This document shows positions 1-9,252 of a stretch of 34,524 nt of DNA, piece by piece. Source of the stretch: Bernardetia sp. (lineage in GTDB: Bacteria; Bacteroidota; Bacteroidia; Cytophagales; Bernardetiaceae); the NCBI GenBank assembly GCA_020630575.1, contig JAHDBD010000039.1:1-34524 (forward strand), given 5' to 3'. A program made the translations under genes and the position numbers. Positions within the stretch are counted from its first letter, which is position 1. Each line of letters starts with the position of its first letter. A model generated the notes under the pieces. That model did not search any database. It was not told the origin of the DNA and worked only from the letters and a program-made list of their open reading frames with translations.

Positions 1-109
1 CCTGATATATATTTAATTTATCTAAAAACCTGTAACACTATTTCAGGACGAGACATTCAACTATAAAATTAGCTGTATAAATTCTAGAGTTTGTCTTTTC
101 AACTAGTTT

Positions 110-547
110 CTATAAATCATATTCTATTTTAACATTGACAATTCCATCACGAATAAAGTCTAATTCTCTAGCTCCTCTGCTAGTTACATCGATAATTCTA
201 CCTGTTACAAAAGGACCTCTATCATTTATTTTAACTCTTATTTTCTTTCCATTTTTCAAATTTGTGACAGTTACCATTGTACCAAAAGGAAGTGTTTTGT
301 GTGCTGCTGTCAATAAATTTTGTCTAAATGTTTCGCCACTTGCAGTAGGTCTTCCTTCATACTTATCAGCATAATAAGATGCAATTCCTTCTTCTGTATA
401 CTCTCCTCCATTTGTAGAATCATCTTCTATAGGTGCAAATAATTCGTCACAAGAGGAAAGCGAAAAAATTAGAAGCATAGCAATAGAAAAGAAAAAAGCA
501 TTTGCTTTGATTTTCAAAATATTTTTAAATTTTATTGTAGAATTCAT
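110..547 (-). CDS. rlpA: RlpA-like septal ring lytic transglycosylase lipoprotein
   Basis: This 145-residue protein has a lipoprotein signal: a hydrophobic stretch at about residues 17-30 and the lipobox LSSC with the lipidated Cys33. After an acidic linker, a double-psi beta-barrel domain fills residues 53-143 (GIASYY, TASGE, AAHKTLPFGT, NDRGPF, RIIDVT). In the RlpA family this domain cleaves denuded glycan strands at the septum. The conserved catalytic pair is probably His83 and Asp109, whose 26-residue spacing fits the pair described for Pseudomonas RlpA. There is no C-terminal SPOR domain, so septal targeting would need another signal; short SPOR-less forms are common in Bacteroidota. The start is an ATG directly upstream of a Lys-rich n-region. 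The family is well supported; lytic activity is inferred. Confidence 0.85.
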   Translation of the reverse strand: MNSTIKFKNILKIKANAFFFSIAMLLIFSLSSCDELFAPIEDDSTNGGEYTEEGIASYYADKYEGRPTASGETFRQNLLTAAHKTLPFGTMVTVTNLKNGKKIRVKINDRGPFVTGRIIDVTSRGARELDFIRDGIVNVKIEYDL

Positions 548-934
548 ATTGTATAATATTGTTAGTGAATAAGTTAGGTTTTACAAAACCAGTAAAGAGT
601 AAAAAATAGTATTTATTTTATATCTTTTATAATAGATTTTACAAAAGCCTTACCAAAAACAATCCTATTAACAAGTTGAATATAATTTTTATTTGATTTA
701 AGTAATTGGGCAAAATAAAACATATCTAAAAAAGATTTAGAATTTGCCTAATCTAATAAATAATTTTGCTCAGTCACTAACTTATATTTGATTAAAAATT
801 AGAATATCATTTTATAATTATTTTTTCAAATAAATTTCAGAAAGATTAGTATTTTGATTAATTTGAATGGATAAAAATTTGATTCTATTTCCATTGTAAC
901 TATTTTAAAATAAAAAAAATTACCAATTTTGACT
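548..934. other. Intergenic region between divergent genes (387 nt)
   Basis: This very AT-rich stretch lies between rlpA (leftward) and the secreted-protein gene (rightward). A TATATTTG at 783-790 matches the Bacteroidota -7 element (TAnnTTTG) for the rightward gene, but no -33 TTTG sits at a convincing distance. No coding potential, RNA gene or strong hairpin is visible. Confidence 0.4.
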
Positions 935-2578
935 ATGACCAACAATAAAAAAATAACTATAAATAATTCACTTTTTTTGAAAGCTAATTTCATTTTACTT
1001 TTACTTATCGGAATATGCTTTTCTAGCTCAGCACAGATACAAGTCATTGATCACACCGAAATTACAACAAAGTCAGAAGAAGGATCTGATTTTTCAGATT
1101 ACACGGCTGTACCTTTAGGAGAAAATGGTTTATTAGTTTCCCTAACTCATTATGTAAAAGGACAAAAAGAAATTTTAATAGCTAAATATGATACTACTTT
1201 TCAAAATATTTGGGAACAAAAGCATGTGATAAAAGGAGAGGATAAAATTGTTCATTATGTTGTTGCAGATAGTTTTATTTATTATTTAGTAGATAAACAA
1301 CGTTATGATTATGAAATATTAAAAATAAACTTGCATAGTGGCGCAATGAAAATTATTGCTTATGAGAAAATATTAAAAGCTACTTATACAGAAATATGTG
1401 CAGCAGGAAATATAATTCTTTTGGGAGGAGAAGCAGAGAATAATCCAGTAGTTTTACATCTAAATATTGAAACAGGCAGACAGCAAATTTTACCTTCTTT
1501 AGTTCAGAAAAGCACTTACTTGGCAAATCTAAGTATAGATGTTGAAAATGATGTAATTTTGGCTATTGTGGCAGGTAAATATAGTTCATATAAATATTCA
1601 TTCTTTTATTTCTACAGTCTAGATGCCCAATTACGTTATAATGTAAGTATTCCAGATAATAAAGAATATGATTTACAAACTTTTCGTCCTTTGATTACAG
1701 CAACAGATGAAATAATAGTATTTGGAACATACTCTTCTCCAAAATGGAAACGCTCACAAGGAATTTATAGTTTGAAGATAAAAGATAAAAAAGAAGACGG
1801 TTTTAGATTTTATGATTTTTCTTATTTGAATAATTTTTTTAATAATTTGAATGAGAAAAAGCGTGAAAAAATGGCTGTTAAAGTTAAAAGAGCAAGAAAA
1901 AAAGACTCTCCTGTACGCTATTCAAATGATTATTTCATAAGCCCCTTGCGAATAGAAGAAGACCGTATTTATTTATCATTAGAAGGATATAACCCCATTT
2001 ATCAAAATGGAAATAATGTAGCTAACAATATGATAGGAAATTCTTATTTTGGTTCTGGAAACTCTCGTGTTTATAATAATAGAGGGGGAAACAGAAGTAT
2101 GTGGCAAAATGCAGGAAACCCAAATCCAAATGTAACAGTAAGCTATAAATATGAACAAGGCATCGTTTGTAGTTTTGATAAAGAAGGAAAACTACTTTGG
2201 GATAACCAATTTGACTTTGATGAGTTTGAGTCACAAAAAATATTTCCTTTTTTCTCTTATAGTGTGAGAAATGATACATTAGCACTTTTTAGATTAGATG
2301 AAGAAGAATTATTTTACAAACAAACTGTAAAAAGTAAAGAGCAAGAATTAATCTCTGAATATGAAGTTCCAAGAAGAGATAGTTTGGATAATATAGTCAA
2401 TCGTTCTGATGAAATTTTGATGCACTGGTACGATGATAACTATTTGGTATCAGGTTATCAAACTGTCAGAAATCAACTTTATAATCCTGCTCGTAGAAAG
2501 GTATTTTATTTTACTCGTTTGCGTTATCCTTTTTCGGCTGTTGAGGTCGATAAAAAGGAAGAGAAAGAAGAGAAGTAA
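935..2578 (+). CDS. Secreted protein of unknown function
   Basis: I do not recognise this family. The first in-frame ATG is at 935; a TTG two codons upstream (929) is possible but less likely. From 935 the product is 547 residues. It opens with a polar n-region, a hydrophobic core (about residues 16-31) and a signal peptidase I-like site ending SSAQ. The mature part is rich in beta-strand-like repeats of the type 'xxIIVFGTYSS', 'NIILLGGEAENN' and 'GIVCSFDKEGKLLWDNQFD', which look like beta-propeller blades or quinoprotein/kelch-like sheets, but no diagnostic repeat can be assigned. A basic segment (about 300-325) and an Asn/Gly-rich stretch (about 355-400) interrupt it. It ends in a highly charged Glu/Lys tail. 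It is probably periplasmic or outer-membrane associated. It converges on nhaD with a shared hairpin terminator. Confidence 0.75.
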   Translation: MTNNKKITINNSLFLKANFILLLLIGICFSSSAQIQVIDHTEITTKSEEGSDFSDYTAVPLGENGLLVSLTHYVKGQKEILIAKYDTTFQNIWEQKHVIKGEDKIVHYVVADSFIYYLVDKQRYDYEILKINLHSGAMKIIAYEKILKATYTEICAAGNIILLGGEAENNPVVLHLNIETGRQQILPSLVQKSTYLANLSIDVENDVILAIVAGKYSSYKYSFFYFYSLDAQLRYNVSIPDNKEYDLQTFRPLITATDEIIVFGTYSSPKWKRSQGIYSLKIKDKKEDGFRFYDFSYLNNFFNNLNEKKREKMAVKVKRARKKDSPVRYSNDYFISPLRIEEDRIYLSLEGYNPIYQNGNNVANNMIGNSYFGSGNSRVYNNRGGNRSMWQNAGNPNPNVTVSYKYEQGIVCSFDKEGKLLWDNQFDFDEFESQKIFPFFSYSVRNDTLALFRLDEEELFYKQTVKSKEQELISEYEVPRRDSLDNIVNRSDEILMHWYDDNYLVSGYQTVRNQLYNPARRKVFYFTRLRYPFSAVEVDKKEEKEEK

Positions 2579-2720
2579 TTTTTACTGACACAAGATTCTA
2601 GCTTGTTTCTATCTACTCTATCAATATATACTAACAAACTGAAAGTCAGTAATGCTAAAAAGAGCATTCAATTAAAATGTTTGAAGAAGATACATTTTGA
2701 TATAAGTTTAATATAAACAA

Positions 2721-2760
2721 AAAAATAACGCTATGAATTTTCTTCATAGCGTTATTTTTA
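2721..2760. terminator. Bidirectional intrinsic terminator
   Basis: A perfect 17-bp stem (2721-2737 with 2743-2759) closes a 5-nt loop. The arms begin with A5 and end with T5, so each strand carries a U-tract. It lies between the convergent secreted-protein gene and nhaD. The stem contains the decamer TAACGCTATG and its complement, which recurs elsewhere in the window. Confidence 0.85.
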
Positions 2761-2781
2761 TATAGATATTTCTTTATTCAA

Positions 2782-4140
2782 TTAATGAACAACAAATAAT
2801 TGCATAGCCATAAATACAGCAGCTCCAGCAACGTATCCAATAAGTGAAAGCCAAGCAATTTTTCTAAGATACCACATAAAGTTAATATGTTCCATTCCCA
2901 TGGCAGCTACACCAGCAGCAGAACCGATAATAAGTGTACTTCCACCTGTTCCTGCACAGTAAGCAATAAACTCCCAAAATACATGGTCTGGAGGATATAC
3001 ACTCAAATCATACATACCCATAGAGGCAGCTACTAATGGCACGTTATCCACAATCGCAGACATAAGCCCTAAAAGAAGACCAATAATATAAACGCCTCCC
3101 TCTCCTGTGAAAGTTGCATCTAAAAACACAGCTAGTTTATTAAGCGTTCCCATAGATTGCAAACAACCTACGGCAAGCAAAATACCAAAGAAGAATAGTA
3201 CACTAGGAACATCTACACGCTCTAAAATCGCTACAACAGAAAGTTTACTGTGTGCTCCATCTTCTGCTTTTTTACGATTATGAAGTATTTCAGTAACCAG
3301 CCATACAATTCCTAAACTAAATGACATTCCCATAAAAGGAGGTAAATGTGTAATTGTTTTGAAGATAGGAACAAATAAAAGTCCTGCAAGACCAATTCCG
3401 AATACTAGGTTTCTATCAGCCTCTCTTACTTGAATAGGAGCATGTCCTCCATGTCCTCCAGACTCTAAAGTGCCTTTTTTGTCTGGTTTCAAATCTCCCT
3501 TTAACATGAAAGTAATAACTGTAAGAGGAGCAAGTAAACATACAATACTAGGCAACATCAATTTTGTAATAATATTTACTGTTGTTACTTGTCCCCCAAT
3601 CCAAAGCATAGTAGTTGTAACATCACCGATAGGCGACCACGCACCACCAGCATTGGCAGCAATAACTACCATACTTACATATATCAAACGATCATTTTTG
3701 TCTGTAACCAATTTGCGAAGCATCGAAACCATTACAATAGTTGTTGCAAGATTGTCTAATGCTGCTGATAAGAAAAATGTTACCCAACTAATAATCCAAA
3801 TAAGTTTTCTTTTATCTTGTGTTGTTATTCTTTTTGTAATTACTTCAAAGCCTTGATGAGCATCAATTACCTCAACAATCGTCATGGCACAAAGCAAAAA
3901 GAATAGAATCTGGGAAGTTTCGGCAAGATGTGTAAGAAGTCCTTGATCATGTCCATGAACAATTTTATGAATCATATCTTCATCGTGAGGTAGTATTCCT
4001 TCTGAAACGATATAGACTGTCCAACACAGAACAGCAATTAGAAGCGCAGGCGCAGCTTTATCAACTTTAATATTATGTTCAAGGGCAATAGCCATGTAGC
4101 CCAAAACAAAAATTATAATAACGACAATCTCGTAAGACAT
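2782..4140 (-). CDS. nhaD: Na+/H+ antiporter, NhaD type
   Basis: This 452-residue integral inner-membrane protein has about 11-13 hydrophobic segments and belongs to the ion-transporter (IT) superfamily. The NhaD hallmark SPIGDVTTTMLW is at residues 169-180. The two pseudo-symmetric half-repeats each carry an Asp-Asn pair in a membrane segment: LDNLATT (Asp129-Asn130) and the later VDNVPLV. In this family such residues carry Na+ or Li+ in exchange for protons, exporting sodium at alkaline pH. A His-rich cytoplasmic or periplasmic loop (GGHGGHAP) lies near residue 229. The ATG start precedes the first membrane helix directly. The gene stands alone, with a long leader (about 240 nt) from a candidate promoter at 4386-4415. 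A second antiporter of a different family (NhaC) lies 3.6 kb away, which suits a marine organism. Confidence 0.92.
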   Translation of the reverse strand: MSYEIVVIIIFVLGYMAIALEHNIKVDKAAPALLIAVLCWTVYIVSEGILPHDEDMIHKIVHGHDQGLLTHLAETSQILFFLLCAMTIVEVIDAHQGFEVITKRITTQDKRKLIWIISWVTFFLSAALDNLATTIVMVSMLRKLVTDKNDRLIYVSMVVIAANAGGAWSPIGDVTTTMLWIGGQVTTVNIITKLMLPSIVCLLAPLTVITFMLKGDLKPDKKGTLESGGHGGHAPIQVREADRNLVFGIGLAGLLFVPIFKTITHLPPFMGMSFSLGIVWLVTEILHNRKKAEDGAHSKLSVVAILERVDVPSVLFFFGILLAVGCLQSMGTLNKLAVFLDATFTGEGGVYIIGLLLGLMSAIVDNVPLVAASMGMYDLSVYPPDHVFWEFIAYCAGTGGSTLIIGSAAGVAAMGMEHINFMWYLRKIAWLSLIGYVAGAAVFMAMQLFVVH

Positions 4141-4508
4141 AGATTTAAAAGTGGTTAGAAAATAGCCAAAAAGGATATAGATTATAGAATTAAGACAGAT
4201 TACTTTTCTATCTTATTCTAATTTGCATGTTTATATTTACAATTAAGATGAATAATTGATTTAGATAATGCTTCTTAAATCTTAAAAGCTAAAATTAATC
4301 TAAAATAAAATTCGAATAATAATAATGTATAAATAATTTGGTTCAGAAATGCCTACATAATAAAGCAGGCTTAATAAACCTAGTGCAAAGTTAAGTTTCT
4401 AAAGTTAGGAAACAAGAAAAAATATAAAAGAATAGACAAACTTAATTAGAATTTAAAGCAAACGAGTTGTTTCTACTTTAAAAATCTGTCTTATAGTTTT
4501 ATTTCATT
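4141..4508. other. Intergenic region upstream of nhaD (368 nt)
   Basis: This holds the leader and candidate promoter of nhaD and the 3' end of the OmpA-like gene, both transcribed leftward. Apart from the promoter at 4386-4415 and a weak GCCT/AGGC inverted pair near 4350, no RNA gene or strong hairpin is visible. Confidence 0.4.
4386..4415 (-). promoter_or_regulatory. Candidate promoter of nhaD
   Basis: On the minus strand TAACTTTG (4393-4386) fits the Bacteroidota -7 consensus TAnnTTTG, and TTG (4415-4413) lies 19 nt upstream as the -33 element. It would give a leader of about 240 nt before the nhaD start. Identification is by consensus only. Confidence 0.45.
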
Positions 4509-5876
4509 CTATCTCCAAACTGTAACTACTACTTTTCTATCTTTTTGTTCTCCAACTCCTCTAGCTGTGTCATCATTGCGAGCAAAAAATTCTCCGTGTG
4601 ATTTGCGTAAAATTTTTTCATATTTTACACCAAACATCTGCAAAGCATAGCCCACCTGACTAATTCTATCTTTAGAGAGTTCTAAATTTACTTGCTCAGA
4701 ACCTTTTGCATCTGTATAGCCTTCTACTAAAGCAGCCTTCCAACGTCTAGCACCAATAAAGTTTCGTAATTTAGCTTCTTCTTCTGAACTTAATTGACTT
4801 TGGTTAGCATCAAAATACAATGTAATTTGAGATTTTCTATTCGGTTTATGATGTTGTAAATTTATTCCTTCTTTTCCTTTAGGCACGCCATAAAACACTC
4901 TAAAAGTACGCATCTCACCTTTTCTTAATGTTTTTGTATTCCATCTCAAAAGAATTGCACTGTCATCTGTATAGTTTCCCACTTTTTGCTGTTCAAGTTG
5001 TAAAACATTTGTTAGATATGCCCATTGCCCTACATAAGCCAAGTCTGGACCAATTGCATTTTTATGTTTAGTGACTAACTGTGCCTGCAAGTCACCATTA
5101 TAAAATGCAAAATGCAAAGGAATTTTTGCACCTTCAAATTTTACATCCATTCCTATATGCGAACCATCCGCCGAAAGTTTACAAATATCATCAGCATCAA
5201 TCATAGGGTCTAACAAAAGTGTAAACTCTATGTCTCTTGGAGCATCAGATTGATTTTCTATTTCATATTCTATTTTGTAATAATTTCCTTTAGATGTATT
5301 TTCTAAATCTTCTAAATCTGCATCAACAGGCACTAAAGTTTGGGTTATCAATAGATTATCATAGGTATAAATTACTTTTGAAGTAAACGTCATATCAGAA
5401 TTTTCTTCCACTTCTGAAATAAGAACACCTTTTAATGCCTTCGTTTGAGAAAGCTCTGGGTTATTAGATGCATATTTTCCACTTGATTGTAAAACAAAAT
5501 GAGAGGTAGAAAAAGAATAAGGATAACCAAATAAAATACTTTTATCGCCATAACCTATAGTAAAACGTCCATCTATAAGTTGGTCATCTAACGGACGAGA
5601 AATCGACGAGAAAATACTTTTAGGTAAAAAACTAGTAGGAAGATAGCTAACTTTATTTTTTACAATATCATTTGCATAAGGGATGCCTTTCCACTTTTCA
5701 TATAGAGTTGAAAAAGAATGTTCAACTATCTTATTTATTGGGGAAAAGAAGGATGAAAACACCAAGATTAGACAAATTGAAGCTAAGACTACTGTTTTTT
5801 TATTGTTTTTATAAAATTCTTTTTTTTTAGTTCTTTTTTTGTTCAATGGGAATTTTAGTAGTATTTTTCTATTCAT
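4509..5876 (-). CDS. Membrane-anchored OmpA-family protein
   Basis: This 455-residue protein has a Lys/Arg-rich N-terminus (residues 1-27) followed by one hydrophobic segment (28-46), consistent with a signal anchor that leaves the rest in the periplasm. Residues about 70-340 form a beta-rich domain with no family I can name. The C-terminal 105 residues are an OmpA-like peptidoglycan-binding domain: ITLYFDANQSQLSSEEEAKL, then the motif YTDAKGSEQVNLELSKDR, in which the Asp and Arg correspond to those that hold meso-diaminopimelate in this family. The last residues (KDRKVVVTVW) fit the domain's terminal strand. It probably tethers a membrane complex to the cell wall. The gene is a single unit; its promoter is not clear. 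The ATG precedes the basic n-region without a competing start. Confidence 0.8.
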   Translation of the reverse strand: MNRKILLKFPLNKKRTKKKEFYKNNKKTVVLASICLILVFSSFFSPINKIVEHSFSTLYEKWKGIPYANDIVKNKVSYLPTSFLPKSIFSSISRPLDDQLIDGRFTIGYGDKSILFGYPYSFSTSHFVLQSSGKYASNNPELSQTKALKGVLISEVEENSDMTFTSKVIYTYDNLLITQTLVPVDADLEDLENTSKGNYYKIEYEIENQSDAPRDIEFTLLLDPMIDADDICKLSADGSHIGMDVKFEGAKIPLHFAFYNGDLQAQLVTKHKNAIGPDLAYVGQWAYLTNVLQLEQQKVGNYTDDSAILLRWNTKTLRKGEMRTFRVFYGVPKGKEGINLQHHKPNRKSQITLYFDANQSQLSSEEEAKLRNFIGARRWKAALVEGYTDAKGSEQVNLELSKDRISQVGYALQMFGVKYEKILRKSHGEFFARNDDTARGVGEQKDRKVVVTVWR

Positions 5877-6161
5877 TTTGATAAAAATAGTTGTGTAAGG
5901 TAGGATATTTTTGGGGCTAATAATTATTTTTCATAATTATTATATTTACAGGTAAGCAAAAAACGTTCTTTTTTAGTTTTTTTAGATTTATGCCTAGTTC
6001 GATTTCAAATATATGCACGTCAGATTGTTATTTGCTTTTACAAAAATGTTTAAAAAAAGTGGCTTTACAAAAAAACAAGTTTAGATTTACCAATAATAAA
6101 ATTTGATTTGTCAAATTATCACTCTAATTATCAAGCACTTTACTTTATCTATCTTAAAAAA

Positions 6162-7610
6162 ATGATAATTATATCTATTCTACTTTTCTTAGGAATTATA
6201 GTAGTACATTATTTTCTCAATAAAAATGAAATTCTATCAAAAGTGTATGTAAAAGCTTTGATTTTCAAAATTTTTTGTGGAGTATTATTATATCAACTTC
6301 ATTTAAGTTTCAATATTCTTCCTGACCTTATTTTTTATAAGCAAGATATACTTAGATTGAGTGATTATTTTTGGAGTGATACTCTAGGGTATTTGATTTT
6401 TTTAGTAACAGGAAAACTAAACCCTGCTTGGATGTATACTTTTGCAACAGAAGGTGAAAGAGCATTTTTCTTTGTTCGATATTTGAGTTTTATGAATCTT
6501 TTAGCTGCAAAGAATATGTATTTGACTAGTCTTTATAGCTCTCTTATGGCTTTTTTTGGAATTTGGGCGTGTACAAATAGTTTGGCAAGATGGTTTATAA
6601 CCAAAAATGATTCTGATATAAAAATTAAAAAAATAAAATTAGCTCTTTGTATTGGTTTTTTCTTTACTCCTTCGGTTGCTTTTTGGGCATCAGCGATGAT
6701 GAAAGAGAGTCTTTTATGGCTGATTATGGGATTTTTAATTGCTTTCTTTTTAGATATTTTGAAATTTTTTGAAAGAAAGAAGTATAGAATTGTCGGTGAG
6801 GACACCTACAATGGAGAGATTAAAACAGAAAAAAAAGCAAAATTTTTTTTTATAGGAATTGTTATAAAAACAATTTTATTTTTTGTTCTTATCCTTTGTT
6901 TGTTTTTACTCAAATACTATTATTTTGCGTTGCTTGTTCCCTTACTTTTTGCTTTTGGAATAAGTTTCTTTGCTAGAAATTATTTTAATAAATCTATTCG
7001 CTTTCAGTTTCTTTTATTTTTAGGAAGTTTTGTTTTTATTGTTGGTTTAGCTTCCAATCTTCATCCAAATTTATGGTTTTCTCGTCTAACAGAAGCTATT
7101 TTTATTAATCAACAAAATATTTTAGCTAACTCTGACTTTGATAATCAAATAAATTTTACATATAGTTATAATTTTGAACCTACTTATCATAATTATCAAA
7201 ATGGGGAGTATAAAAACTTCCCCACTTATCTTCAGTTATTTGAGCAAAGTCCAAAAGCACTTTTGGCAGGTTTATTTTTTCCTTTAGAGATTGACTTTTC
7301 TACTTTCGGAACACCTAAATTTAATTTTTATAGATTAGCTTCTGTTATCGAAAACTGGATTATTTTATTTTTCTTTATTCATACTATTTCTATCAAGAAG
7401 TTATTTCATCAAATTCGTTCTTTAGTTTTTGCTCAAAAATCTACTTCTAAAAATGATTCTTTGGCTATTTTATGGCTTCTTGGAATATTTTTTTGTTTGG
7501 GAATGGCTACGCTTTTAGCCTTATCTGCCCCTAATTTGGGTGCGCTTGTTCGTTATAAAATAGGATTTCTTCCTTTTTTTATTTTCGGTATTATTATGCG
7601 TTTAGATTAA
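6162..7610 (+). CDS. Polytopic membrane protein, possibly polysaccharide-related
   Basis: The first in-frame ATG is at 6162 and gives 482 residues; a TTG at 6108 would add 18 less hydrophobic residues. The protein has roughly 10 membrane segments and ends within the last one. A motif SVAFWASAMMKESLLWL recalls hypothetical membrane proteins of Bacteroidota found with polysaccharide-polymerase-like or GT-C-like proteins, but I cannot assign an enzyme activity. A hydrophilic loop after the fifth or sixth segment (KYRIVGEDTYNGEIKTEKK) is partly encoded by a copy of a dispersed hairpin repeat at 6792-6814. The neighbours (an OmpA-like gene and nhaC) do not reveal its role. Codon use and composition match the neighbours. 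Confidence 0.75.
   Translation: MIIISILLFLGIIVVHYFLNKNEILSKVYVKALIFKIFCGVLLYQLHLSFNILPDLIFYKQDILRLSDYFWSDTLGYLIFLVTGKLNPAWMYTFATEGERAFFFVRYLSFMNLLAAKNMYLTSLYSSLMAFFGIWACTNSLARWFITKNDSDIKIKKIKLALCIGFFFTPSVAFWASAMMKESLLWLIMGFLIAFFLDILKFFERKKYRIVGEDTYNGEIKTEKKAKFFFIGIVIKTILFFVLILCLFLLKYYYFALLVPLLFAFGISFFARNYFNKSIRFQFLLFLGSFVFIVGLASNLHPNLWFSRLTEAIFINQQNILANSDFDNQINFTYSYNFEPTYHNYQNGEYKNFPTYLQLFEQSPKALLAGLFFPLEIDFSTFGTPKFNFYRLASVIENWIILFFFIHTISIKKLFHQIRSLVFAQKSTSKNDSLAILWLLGIFFCLGMATLLALSAPNLGALVRYKIGFLPFFIFGIIMRLD
6792..6814 (+). repeat. Dispersed hairpin repeat, copy A (inside a coding sequence)
   Basis: GTCGGTGAGGACACCTAC followed by AATGG. The arms GTCGGTG and CACCTAC pair at 6 of 7 positions around AGGA. 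It is read in frame as IVGEDTYNG in the preceding membrane-protein gene. The other copies are at 14448, 26676, 29210 and (degenerate) 12403. Confidence 0.6.
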
Positions 7611-7633
7611 TTTTTTATTAATTTGCTTCAAAA

Positions 7634-7725
7634 TTAGTGATAAGGTTTTAGTGATTAACGATTAGTTATTTAAAACCACAAAACTAAAGCTAATCACTAA
7701 ACACTCACAAATTAAACACTAAATA
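7634..7725 (+). repeat. Heptad repeat and inverted heptads in the nhaC leader
   Basis: From 7634 the sequence runs in 7-nt units: TTAGTGA, TAAGGTT, TTAGTGA, TTAACGA, TTAGTTA (to 7668). From 7690 the reverse-complementary type follows: CTAATCA, CTAAACA, CTCACAA. The result is a perfect 10-bp inverted pair (7648-7657 with 7691-7700) and a competing 7-bp pair GGTTTTA/TAAAACC (7644-7650 with 7671-7677), both just upstream of the nhaC ATG at 7726. Confidence 0.6.
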
Positions 7726-9252
7726 ATGTCCACTAACCCAAAAACGCCTACACCTACTCTCTTTCAGTCGCTCATTCCTATTCTTGGCTTAATCGTTTTA
7801 TTAGTATTTAATGTTCTTATTTTTGGTGATAATGCTACTTCTGGTGCAAATCAAGTAGCTTTACTTTTGGCTGGCGCAATAGCAGGTCTAGTAGCTTGGT
7901 ATCTCAAAATGAGCTGGACACAGGTAATGGATGGTGTTTTGGACAGTATTAATTCAGCTATGTCTGCTGTTTTGATTTTATTAATGATTGGCGCATTGGC
8001 TGGTACTTGGATGCTTAGTGGGATCGTTCCTGCTCTTATTTATTATGGTTTACAAGTTTTGACACCTACTTTTTTCTTAGTAGCTTCTTGTATTGTTTGT
8101 GCTTTAGTTTCTCTAGGAACGGGAAGTTCTTGGTCGACGATTGCAACAGTGGGTATTGCTCTTCTAGGGATTGGTGCAGCTCTTGGTTTTGATGAAGGTT
8201 TGGTAGCAGGTGCAATTATTTCGGGGGCTTACTTTGGAGATAAAATGTCACCTTTATCAGATACAACAAATCTTGCTCCTGCGATGGCTGGCACTGACCT
8301 TTTTACGCATATTCGTTATATGCTTTATACTACTGTGCCCTCTTTCTCAATTACATTGATTTTATTTTTGATAATTGGATTAATGAGCGAAAATACAGCT
8401 TCTGCAAGCAATGTAAACGAAATTATGAGTGCCATTGAAAATAAATTTTCTATAAGTCCTTTTCTTTTTGCTGTTCCTATTGCTGTTATTGCATTGATTG
8501 TAAGTAAAGTTCCTGCTTTACCTTCACTTCTAATTGGAAGTGTTTTGGGAGGTGTTTTTGCTATTATTTTTCAACCAGAAATCATTGAACAAGTAGCCAA
8601 TGTAGCTCCTACTTTAGAAAGTTTGAGCAAAGAACCAGAAACAGCTTATAGAAATATGCGAATATTTGCTTTAGAAAATTTTGGAGGTTATACGGCTGTT
8701 ATGATGGCAATGTTTGGCGATGTAAGCCTTATTACAGATAGTGAAACAGTAAACGGACTTTTGTCTAGTAGTGGAATGAAAGGAATGTTGGGAACAATTT
8801 GGTTAATTTTGTGTGCTATGATTTTTGGTGGTGTCATGGATGCTGCTGGAATGCTTGCACGTATTAGCAATGCTGTTATTTCATTGGCTCACTCTACGGG
8901 TTCTATGATTGCAGCTACTGTCGGAACTTGTATTGTATTTAACTTAACAGCTTCTGACCAATATTTGGCAGTTGTAGTTCCAGGAAAAATGTATGCAAAT
9001 GCTTTTCGTAAAAAAGGACTTGCACCTGAAAACCTAAGCCGAACACTAGAAGATTCAGGAACAGTTACATCGGTTTTGATTCCTTGGAATACATGTGGAG
9101 CAACACAAGCAGGAGTTTTGAAAGTTGCCACTCTAGATTATGCACCTTATTGTTTCTTTAATATTATTAGCCCTTTTATGAGTATTATTTTTGGTTATGT
9201 TGGAATAAAAATCAAAAAAATTAATCCAGAAACAGGAAAACCTATTAATTAA
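7726..9252 (+). CDS. nhaC: Na+/H+ antiporter, NhaC type
   Basis: This 508-residue inner-membrane protein has about 12-13 hydrophobic segments and belongs to the NhaC family of the IT superfamily, which exchanges Na+ for H+. The family signature GAYFGDKMSPLSDTTNLAPA is at residues 167-186, preceded by a Ser/Gly-rich half-helix GTGSSWST (131-138). A second half-repeat signature (FNLTASDQYLAVVVPGKMY, then EDSGTVTSVLIPWNTCGATQ) lies near the C-terminus. Length is normal for the family (about 450-530). The ATG at 7726 follows a structured leader made of heptad repeats. It is not in an operon with either neighbour. Whether it exchanges Na+/H+ or Na+-malate/lactate (MleN-like members exist) cannot be told from sequence alone. 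Confidence 0.92.
   Translation: MSTNPKTPTPTLFQSLIPILGLIVLLVFNVLIFGDNATSGANQVALLLAGAIAGLVAWYLKMSWTQVMDGVLDSINSAMSAVLILLMIGALAGTWMLSGIVPALIYYGLQVLTPTFFLVASCIVCALVSLGTGSSWSTIATVGIALLGIGAALGFDEGLVAGAIISGAYFGDKMSPLSDTTNLAPAMAGTDLFTHIRYMLYTTVPSFSITLILFLIIGLMSENTASASNVNEIMSAIENKFSISPFLFAVPIAVIALIVSKVPALPSLLIGSVLGGVFAIIFQPEIIEQVANVAPTLESLSKEPETAYRNMRIFALENFGGYTAVMMAMFGDVSLITDSETVNGLLSSSGMKGMLGTIWLILCAMIFGGVMDAAGMLARISNAVISLAHSTGSMIAATVGTCIVFNLTASDQYLAVVVPGKMYANAFRKKGLAPENLSRTLEDSGTVTSVLIPWNTCGATQAGVLKVATLDYAPYCFFNIISPFMSIIFGYVGIKIKKINPETGKPIN

Noticed and set aside
929..934. TTG start for the secreted protein
   Set aside because: An ATG two codons later gives an equally good signal peptide, and ATG is much more common.
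3470..3856. Frame of 128 codons opposite nhaD
   Set aside because: It is the antisense shadow of a well-supported antiporter gene and shows no protein-like features.
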